Positions 51,868 through 57,435 of a DNA stretch of 57,435 nucleotides are shown here, one piece after another (position 1 is the stretch's first letter; each line of letters opens with the position of its first letter). The position numbers and the translations under genes are program-made. The notes under the pieces were generated by a model. The model searched no databases. It was not told where the DNA came from and worked only from the letters and a program-made list of their open reading frames with translations. Origin of the DNA: Deltaproteobacteria bacterium CG_4_9_14_3_um_filter_63_12. GTDB lineage: Bacteria; Myxococcota_A; Bradymonadia; UBA4248; UM-FILTER-63-12. Where the stretch lies: the NCBI GenBank assembly GCA_002789955.1, contig PFUG01000044.1, forward strand, positions 1 to 57,435, in the 5' to 3' direction.

Positions 51868-52277
51868 TCCAGCTTGACCTCGACCTTCTTGATCAGGCAG
51901 GCCGAATCGTTGCACACACTGAACCGCAGCAAACCTGCCGTGGCCTTGGGCAAACTCAAAGTGGCCTGCGCCTCGCTCAGGGAGAACGTCTCGCGCTTGA
52001 ACGTGTCCTCGCCAGCCTGGAACTTCCAAGGATACTCTTGGTTGATGTGGAAAGGCGCCTTGGGGCTGACCTTCAACACCACGGCCTCGCCCTCGGCGGC
52101 GACCAGCACGACGTTGAAGTCGACCTCGTCCTGCTCGAAGAGAGGCTTGGGGGCCTCTGCGCCTTCGGCGGGCACCACCGCAGCCGCGTCTTCCGGTTGC
52201 GGCTCACCAGCCAGCAAAGCCAGGGGAATCAGAGAAAGCAACCCGATGGGAATGCCGATCAAGATCTGCCGAATCAT
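51864..52277 (-). CDS. Secreted DsbD-alpha-like protein
   Basis: A 137-residue protein with signal peptide (LIGIPIGLLSLIPLALLAGE) and a beta-sandwich resembling the N-terminal (alpha) domain of DsbD: a pair of cysteines in SVCNDSACLIKKVEVKL near the C-terminus (C-N-D-S-A-C spacing), and KAPFHINQEYPWKF. In DsbD the alpha domain passes electrons to periplasmic thiol partners. Only this domain is present, with no transmembrane DsbD part adjacent. The stop overlaps that of pcrA (51864-51867). Function inferred; the Cys pair is the main support. Confidence 0.6.
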   Translation of the reverse strand: MIRQILIGIPIGLLSLIPLALLAGEPQPEDAAAVVPAEGAEAPKPLFEQDEVDFNVVLVAAEGEAVVLKVSPKAPFHINQEYPWKFQAGEDTFKRETFSLSEAQATLSLPKATAGLLRFSVCNDSACLIKKVEVKLD

Positions 52278-52572
52278 CCTCTCACCTCGACTCGAGGGTC
52301 CACACGACCCGTTTCGCTCTGCCGACCTGAAGCCGTCAGGCCCTCCGAATTCTCTCGACTCTCAAAGGTCACTCGCTTCTCTCTGCGGCCAACCACATCG
52401 ATTTCGAGCTCCTACCGTCAACAGCAAGCAATAGATTTGTTCCTTGCCGCCCGGCAATCGCGCGTAGGCGCGCGAAAATCCGAATCGTCGCCATGGACGC
52501 TTCCCAGCCAAAGGAATTCACCGCAGCCGGAGTACTGCACGCTCCATCCAGAGACAAGGCAAAACACCTTCC

Positions 52573-53355
52573 TCAGCCAAACACCAAGTACGCACCAAGC
52601 GAGCCGAAGCTCACCATCGTCCCTGCCAGCGTCAAGAGAATGACTCGCAAGGCATTGCGTGGCGTGAGCGGCAGCGCGGAGCCAGTGCCCGCAACAATGA
52701 CCAGCACTGCCGACGCCACGTGGCTCTGCCAGGTAAACGCCGCCTCGTCGGTCACTCCAGAGAGGTCGAAGCCGACCCCCAAGAGATGGCTCGCCAGCAG
52801 CACCAACGCCGCAACGCCACTCACCACCAGCGTCGCGTCAGCGGACGCGCCAGCGACGACTGGAAAGACGAGGCAGATGACCGCCAAGAACAAGGTGGAC
52901 AGCGCCCCGATCGTGAGCACGTCAGCGATCACCCGGGTCTCCCCTTCGACGTGCGATTGGGCGGACATGGAAACGACCGTGCGCGCCAACAGCAGGGTCT
53001 CATGCGGCGTCAAATTCACATGCGGCTCATCATCGGCGCGCGCGCTGAGCGGATAGGGCTCCCCGACCGCCTCCTGCAGCTCGGGCAGATGGGCCGCCTC
53101 GACGAGCCTCTTCAGCTCGGGCTCCAGCGCCTGCAGCTCCGCCTTCGAGAGCGTCGGGGAGATCCGGAACGCCGGCTGCACCACCACACGGTAGAACGTC
53201 CCTGCGTTGAGAAATGGCACGAAGAAGTAGACGACCAGCGCCAACGCCCCCGCGCCCATCAGCAAGCGCCGCGCCCAACGAGCCCGCCCTCCTCGCGCTG
53301 CTTCGTTGTCCGGCCTCTCGCCCTTCTGCTTTGCGGGTCCTGCCTCGTTCGACAC
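52573..53355 (-). CDS. Polytopic membrane protein with GTG start
   Basis: A 260-residue protein starting at GTG (53355), which has GGTGGA upstream. A basic N-terminus, then one segment (LLMGAGALALVVYFFVPFLN), a soluble stretch (TLSKAELQALEPELKRLVEA, LPELQEAVGEPYPLSARADD), then about four more segments (IGALSTLFLAVICLVFPVVA, LVVSGVAALVLLASHLLGVG, VASAVLVIVAGTGSALPLT, VILLTLAGTMVSFGSLGAYL). No family recognised. dnaB lies 13 bases upstream on the same strand, so they may share a transcript. Confidence 0.75.
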   Translation of the reverse strand: MSNEAGPAKQKGERPDNEAARGGRARWARRLLMGAGALALVVYFFVPFLNAGTFYRVVVQPAFRISPTLSKAELQALEPELKRLVEAAHLPELQEAVGEPYPLSARADDEPHVNLTPHETLLLARTVVSMSAQSHVEGETRVIADVLTIGALSTLFLAVICLVFPVVAGASADATLVVSGVAALVLLASHLLGVGFDLSGVTDEAAFTWQSHVASAVLVIVAGTGSALPLTPRNALRVILLTLAGTMVSFGSLGAYLVFG

Positions 53356-53368
53356 GGCGATTCCACCA

Positions 53369-54712
53369 TTAGAAGGGCGATTCGCCAGCGCCCTTCGCCA
53401 AATTCTCGAAGCGGGTGTAGTGGCCGAACCACTTCAGCTTGATCGTGCCGATGGGACCGTTGCGCTGCTTGGCTAAGATCACCTCGGCGATGCCCTTGTC
53501 CTGGCTCTCCTTGTTGTAGACCTCGTCGCGGTAGATGAACATGATCAAGTCGGCGTCTTGCTCGATGGCGCCCGACTCGCGCAGGTCGCTCAACATCGGA
53601 CGCTTGTCGGTGCGGCTGTCGACTCCGCGGTTGAGCTGGCTCAAGGCGACGACGGGGAGGTTCAGCTCCTTCGCGATGCCCTTCAAGTTGCGCGAAATGT
53701 CGGAGATCTCCTGCTCGCGGGATTGCATCTTCGAGTTGGCCTTCATCAGCTGCAGGTAGTCGATGACGACCATCCCCAGATCGGCCTGCGCCTTGAGCCG
53801 ACGAAGCATGGCCTGGACCTTCATTACCGGCATCGCGGGCGTATCGTCGATGAAGATGGGAGCTTCACTCAGACGTCCGGCCGCTTCGATCAAGCGGGTC
53901 CATTCTTGGTCGGTCAGAAATCCGGCGCGCAACCGCGAGGCATCGACTCGGGCTTCCGAGCACAGCAGACGCATGGCCAACTGTTCCTTACTCATCTCGA
54001 GGCTGAAGAACGCCGTCGCCACCCCGGTGTGCACCGCCGCGTTGGCCAGGAAGTTGAGCGCTAGGGCGGTCTTCCCCATCGATGGTCGGGCGGCCAAGAT
54101 GATCAGATCGCTGGACTGGAAGCCCGCCGTCATCTCGTCCATGTCCACAAAGCCGCTGCGGACGCCCGTCACCTTCTCTTGACGCTCGTAGAGCGCCTCG
54201 ATCTGCACGAAGGTCGTCTTGATGACCTCGCGAATCGGCGTGAACCCTTGCCGAATCTCGCTCTGCGCCAACCCGAAGACCTGTCGTTCGACCTCGTCCA
54301 GGAAGTCCGGGACGTCGTCTACGCCATCGTAGGCGCTGTTCATCGCCCCAGCGGAGATGTCGATCAGGCCGCGCAGGGTCGAGCGGTCTTTGACGATGCG
54401 TGCGTAGTGGCGCACGTTCGTCGCCGACGGGACCCGGTTGGCGAGCTGCAAAATGTAGTGAATCCCGCCCGCCGCCTCGACCGGCTTGCTCTCCTTCAGG
54501 CGCGCATAGAGCGTGGTGGCGTCGATGGGATAGCCCGCCAAGGTCAGGTCGACCATCGCCTGGTAGACCTGCCGATTCGCCTCCACGTAGAAGTCCTCGA
54601 CCTTGACCGTGTCCGTCAACAGATCGATGGCCTTCGAGTCGAGGATCACGCTGCCGAGAAGTGACTGCTCGGCCTCGGCGCTGTGGGGAGGAACTCTGAC
54701 TTGCTCACTCAA
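53369..54712 (-). CDS. dnaB: Replicative DNA helicase DnaB
   Basis: A 447-residue hexameric helicase. The N-terminal domain starts VPPHSAEAEQSLLGSVIL; the ATPase core has Walker A ARPSMGKTALALNFL, FFSLEMSKEQLAMRLL, DYLQLM, SQLNRGVDSR and the C-terminal KQRNGPIGTIKLKWFGHYTR. It opens the parental duplex at the replication fork with DnaG. The only in-frame start near the family N-terminus is TTG (54712), an uncommon start, without a clear ribosome-binding site, so the annotated start should be verified. dnaB is 13 bases from the downstream membrane protein gene. Confidence 0.95.
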   Translation of the reverse strand: MSEQVRVPPHSAEAEQSLLGSVILDSKAIDLLTDTVKVEDFYVEANRQVYQAMVDLTLAGYPIDATTLYARLKESKPVEAAGGIHYILQLANRVPSATNVRHYARIVKDRSTLRGLIDISAGAMNSAYDGVDDVPDFLDEVERQVFGLAQSEIRQGFTPIREVIKTTFVQIEALYERQEKVTGVRSGFVDMDEMTAGFQSSDLIILAARPSMGKTALALNFLANAAVHTGVATAFFSLEMSKEQLAMRLLCSEARVDASRLRAGFLTDQEWTRLIEAAGRLSEAPIFIDDTPAMPVMKVQAMLRRLKAQADLGMVVIDYLQLMKANSKMQSREQEISDISRNLKGIAKELNLPVVALSQLNRGVDSRTDKRPMLSDLRESGAIEQDADLIMFIYRDEVYNKESQDKGIAEVILAKQRNGPIGTIKLKWFGHYTRFENLAKGAGESPF

Positions 54713-54837
54713 CGGCGAACCACGCTCAGGGTTTCGGCTGTTCGAAACGGCCTTGGGATAAGAGACGGACCAGAGAAGCGGGAGAACATCACCTCAGCAG
54801 ATCTCAAGGCTCTAGGGAACCTCGCCAGAGAACAGCC

Positions 54838-55086
54838 TCAGCGCCCCACCATGAAAAAGACAAAAGCCGCAGCCACCAAGATGAGCAGCACCCAGTTCAG
54901 CCACTTGCCGGTCTTGCTCGTCACTTCCTCCCCGGTCCCCGCGATGGACTTGAAACCCGAGCGCAGCGACGTCAGCCCGCCGATGGCCTCGTCGTCCTCT
55001 TCGACGCGCTCCCGCTTCACCCCTTCGGGCAATTTTGGTTCTTTCTTCTGCTTCTCTTTGATTCGACTGCGTGAATTTCGCCCCAT
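54838..55086 (-). CDS. Small single-segment membrane protein
   Basis: An 82-residue protein: a basic and charged N-terminus (MGRNSRSRIKEKQKKEPKLP), a middle stretch (GGLTSLRSGFKSIAGTGEEV), and one C-terminal membrane segment (WVLLILVAAAFVFFMVG), consistent with a tail-anchored protein. The ATG has a very strong GGGGAGGAGG. No family was recognised. It lies upstream of dnaB on the same strand, 125 bases away. Codon use and the strong ribosome-binding site argue that it is real. Confidence 0.75.
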   Translation of the reverse strand: MGRNSRSRIKEKQKKEPKLPEGVKRERVEEDDEAIGGLTSLRSGFKSIAGTGEEVTSKTGKWLNWVLLILVAAAFVFFMVGR

Positions 55087-55230
55087 CGCCTCCTCCCCTT
55101 CGCCACAGAAACGGGCCTAGCGTCTGGCCACGGCAGTGGCCATGCGCCACCAGAGCGCGTGCCAAGATAGCGCAGACGCCGCGCATCTCAAACCAGCATT
55201 TCTCTTTTGTTGCGCCCATCGACTCCCTGG

Positions 55231-55459
55231 CTCGAAAGGTCTGTCGCGAGTTCTTGGAGGCTAGTCTCACCACGGAGGTCCTGCTTGCCTCGAGAGGTTT
55301 GTCGCGAGCTCTTGGGTTCTGTTCTCACCACAGAGAACACAGAGAGCACAGAGAGCACAGAGAGCTTGTCCTGCTGGGCTCGAGAGGTTTGTCGCGAGCT
55401 CTTGGGTTCTGTTCTCACCACAGAGAACACAGAAAGCACAGAGAGCTTGTCCTGCTGGG
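55231..55459. repeat. Three tandem copies of a 58-90 bp repeat
   Basis: Copies are 55231-55288 (58 bp), 55289-55378 (90 bp) and 55379-55459 (81 bp), sharing CTCGAGAGGTTTGTCGCGAG at their starts. The second and third contain CACAGAGAACACAGAGAGC-type short repeats; length differences come from changes in that number. Not a CRISPR: no regular spacer. Confidence 0.85.
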
Positions 55460-55695
55460 CTCGCGTCGGTCCGCCCAAGGTTTCACCTTGGGCTGGGGGA
55501 TGTTCGGCCCCCCGAAGAGCCGATGCCTCGGGCTTGCCCTCGGCGGCTTTGACGTGGCTCGGAGTGTGTCCGAGCGTCGCGAGAGCCGGTGACGGGTGGG
55601 CTCTCTCGAAGAGCTGGCGACTCTAGTGTAACCCGTCATGACTCCACATGTTTATGCGACCGTTCTCCCACTCAAAGCGAGCCAATCTCTGTGCC

Positions 55696-55796
55696 CTCTG
55701 CTGCCTCTGCTGGCTTTGCGTTTGCGTTTGAATCTTGGGATCGCCAGCGAATCGATGATTCTCTCGAACCACGCAGAGCCAGCAAAGGAAGCGGAG
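55696..55796. repeat. Inverted CAGAGG-family repeat pair
   Basis: The left arm 55696-55721 and the reverse complement of the right arm 55771-55796 agree at 22 of 26 positions (ACGCAgAGCCAGCAaAGG core). It resembles the widespread CACGCAGAGG-type intergenic repeats of some bacteria. Confidence 0.6.
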
Positions 55797-56221
55797 AACG
55801 CGAAGCTGAAGGTGGATTTCCATGTCAGCCACTTGAGACGCTGCGCGTCACCCAAGCGGGGAGAAAGCAAACCTCACGACGAAGCAACCAATTGCTCAAG
55901 GTCTCTGCGCCTCGTGCCGGAATCAGCATCTTTCCATAATCTAGGGTACATGTAACGCGTTACACTAGGATTGCGCTTCTGCTCTCAAGCCCATTGCTTC
56001 TGCATGCTATCACCTGAAATAAAAGTGCTGTGCGGATTGACGTTCCGGCAAGCCACCTACTGGGCAGTCATGCCCTGCTCGATCGCCCAATATACCCTTG
56101 CGGCGTTTGGCCAGGTCGGCGCCGACGTGAAAGCGACCGACCCCGAAGGCGCAGAGTTGACGGCGAAGGTCGAGGACCGGCGCGAAGAAGAACGAAGCTG
56201 TGGGTGAGTCTAGAAGATGCG

Positions 56222-56247
56222 AGAGCACACACCTGAGTGTGTGCTCT
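56222..56247 (+). terminator. Hairpin, possible terminator
   Basis: An 11-bp perfect stem AGAGCACACAC/GTGTGTGCTCT (56222-56232 with 56237-56247) with loop CTGA, followed by CTGCGTTTC. No T run directly after; the gene it would serve is unknown. Confidence 0.4.
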
Positions 56248-56518
56248 CTGCGTTTCTTGAACGGTTTATCGTTCTACGCCAGCCTCGAGTCACTCGCGCG
56301 ACCACGACTGCGTCGATGAAGCGTCGCTGCAGCTTTCGAAGCTTGGGCTTCGCCCCCTCGAAGGCAGGTTTGGTTGAGCTGCAGCCGAGCCCACCCGCCA
56401 CCGACTCTCGCGACGCTCTCCCGCACGGAGAGCTGCTCTCGAATCGAGCTTGGCGCGATGCAGCGAGCCCACGGCTCCCGACAAAAAGCGTGCCAAAAAA
56501 GGCCAACGACCCCTCTCG

Positions 56519-56561
56519 AGAGTCTCGATCTACTAAATTTAGTCGATCGAGACTCTTTTTT
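56519..56561. terminator. Long palindromic, probably bidirectional terminator
   Basis: An almost perfect 38-base palindrome: AGAGTCTCGATC/GATCGAGACTCT (12 bp) outside ACTAAA/TTTAGT, then a T run (56556-56561) on the plus strand; TGCCAAAAAA upstream and TTTTTTGGCA downstream pair further. No gene of known family ends here. Confidence 0.7.
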
Positions 56562-56611
56562 GGCAACCAAGACTGTCGATTTGTCGACGGCGACTGTCCC
56601 ACAGGAGAACG

Positions 56612-56750
56612 AAACTCTCGAAAAGTCCAACGAGACTTTCGAAGGGTCGACCGAGACTCTCGAACCGTCTAGCCAGACTCCCGTAGGGTCGAACGAGACT
56701 CATTTGGAGTCCCGCTGAACTCTCAAAAGGTCTCGTTCGACTTCGAACGC
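56612..56750. repeat. 21-bp imperfect tandem repeats
   Basis: About six copies of a 21-base unit such as AACGAAACTCTCGAAAAGTC, with the last ones decayed. On the plus strand one frame gives NETLEKS/NETFEGS-type 7-residue repeats, but no start or family supports a gene. Confidence 0.75.
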
Positions 56751-56925
56751 TGCAACTGTGGGCTCAGGCGGTCGGACGAGCGCTACGGCGTCTCGGTCTT
56801 CGGTGGGCGACGCCCCGTTGCAAAAAATTCGGTGGCTGGCTTGAGCGCGCGGGCGAGCTCGCCGAGGCGGTCTGAGGCTGTCAATCAGCGAGGGCGGTCA
56901 CGTCCTGTGCGTCTAGGGTGCGGGG

Positions 56926-56965
56926 TTACACGACTCTCCGCCATCTCTGGCTGCGAGTTCTTCTT
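56926..56965. repeat. Copy of the 10531 element left end
   Basis: About 80% identical over 40 bases to 10547-10586, same orientation (GGGtTTACACGACTCTtCG), here without a matching right end. It suggests a genome-wide repeat family. Confidence 0.5.
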
Positions 56966-57177
56966 TACTTCTTCTCTGGCGCCGTCAGTCGCTTCACCGC
57001 CGTGGAGGCCAAGAGCGAGCGGAGCTGCACGATGGCAATCGTGTTGAGTTGTTGGAGTCGGTCGGAGGTGCTAGCTTCGTGCCATCCAGTGGTCGTCGTG
57101 GTGACGCACAGTGGTTTCGAGCTCTTGCAGACGGCCGAGCCAACGCCAACGTTGTGGCACGGCACTTGGAGGGGAGA

Positions 57178-57435
57178 GTGGCACAAGCGATACGGGTGTG
57201 GGTTGGGTTCTTTCTCGCGCTGACGATGGTGGCCTGTGGGGACGAAGGGGGTGCAACACTGCCGACTAATGAGAATGCGTGTCGGCAGTTCTGGGACAGC
57301 TATTGCCAGCGTGCGGTGGTCTGCGACATGAGCTGTGAGGCCGGCGGTCCGGCGCTCACGAGCGTCAGTGCGTGCTACGCCTGCCTCGGCGTAACCGACC
57401 GTTGCTCAGCCAAGGCCAACGCCGCAGACACCCTT
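57178..57435 (+). CDS. Cysteine-rich lipoprotein, N-terminal part (GTG start)
   Basis: The gene runs off the right edge, 86 residues seen. It starts at GTG (57178), 5 bases after a strong GGAGG. The signal peptide VAQAIRVWVGFFLALTMVAC ends in the lipobox VA|C. The mature part is cysteine-rich (NACRQFWDSYCQRAVVCD, SVSACYACLGVTDRC), like the small secreted or lipoprotein cysteine-rich domains of myxobacteria. No named family. The frame was found by reading, since it begins with GTG. Confidence 0.8.
   Translation, partial: MAQAIRVWVGFFLALTMVACGDEGGATLPTNENACRQFWDSYCQRAVVCDMSCEAGGPALTSVSACYACLGVTDRCSAKANAADTL

Larger units (their letters stand above)
55087..57177. other. Repeat-rich, gene-poor stretch of about 2 kb
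   Basis: No protein family was recognised in any frame. It holds three tandem copies (55231-55459), an inverted CAGAGG-type repeat pair (55696-55721 and 55771-55796), a hairpin at 56222-56247, a large palindromic terminator at 56519-56561, 21-bp imperfect tandem repeats (56612-56750), and a copy of the 10531 element end (56926-56965). Short frames here are Arg- and Ser-rich and without ribosome-binding sites. Confidence 0.65.

Noticed and set aside
55231-55459. Possible CRISPR array
   Set aside because: Repeats are tandem copies with no unique spacers of constant length, and no cas gene is near.

Overview
The window reads as GC-rich, gene-dense chromosome from a Gram-negative, Myxococcota/deltaproteobacterium-like organism. 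Support for this: a pilC-pilS-pilR-pilA run in the Myxococcus order, a large Ser/Thr kinase fused to an ATPase/TPR module, many TPR proteins and lipoproteins, paired zinc-ribbon/TPR membrane proteins, and NtrC/sigma-54 style regulation. The assignment is inferred from gene content only. No rRNA, tRNA or CRISPR array was recognised.

Layout. 1-7913 (+): end of pilC, pilS, pilR, and three type IV pilin genes, the second and third separated from the first by a decayed IS3-type transposase remnant. The second pilin has a good -24/-12 promoter with upstream TGTC/GACA sites. A TPR protein and an orphan FliR/SctT-like export-gate protein follow. 7918-14171: a large TPR protein, a 1-kb gene-poor stretch with an inverted-repeat element, a secreted CBM9-like protein and a small secreted protein. 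14172-22466: a 1274-residue kinase/ATPase/TPR protein, a membrane protein, and on the other strand PilB and a stand-alone MshEN-domain protein. 22792-26053 (+): membrane protein, SDR reductase, anti-sigma-like membrane protein, secreted protein. 26060-32571 (-): uppP behind an RdgC-like protein split into two genes, a repeat-rich tail-anchored protein, and a TPR/twin-pseudokinase protein. 32786-37031: nicotinate phosphoribosyltransferase, csrA (opposite strand), glycosyltransferase 2 and polysaccharide deacetylase. 37036-45639: envelope and housekeeping genes, including a GT51 transglycosylase fused to an AsmA-like region, a TVP38-type membrane protein, a bacterial NTAQ1 (N-terminal glutamine amidohydrolase), an acyltransferase and a rhodanese lipoprotein. 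45837-49165 (-): two related zinc-ribbon/TPR proteins. 49465-55086: uvrD/pcrA, a DsbD-alpha-like secreted protein, a membrane protein, dnaB and a small membrane protein. 55087-57177 is repeat-rich and gene-poor. The window ends inside a GTG-started lipoprotein gene.

Main themes: type IV pilus assembly and its control (PilB/PilC/PilS/PilR, three pilins, a possible c-di-GMP-type MshEN regulator), and cell-envelope synthesis (UppP, GT51, GT2, deacetylase, acyltransferase). The most unusual items are the bacterial NTAQ1, the orphan SctT/FliR protein next to pilins, the twin-pseudokinase TPR protein, the split RdgC, the AsmA-GT51 fusion, and several interspersed and tandem repeat families.
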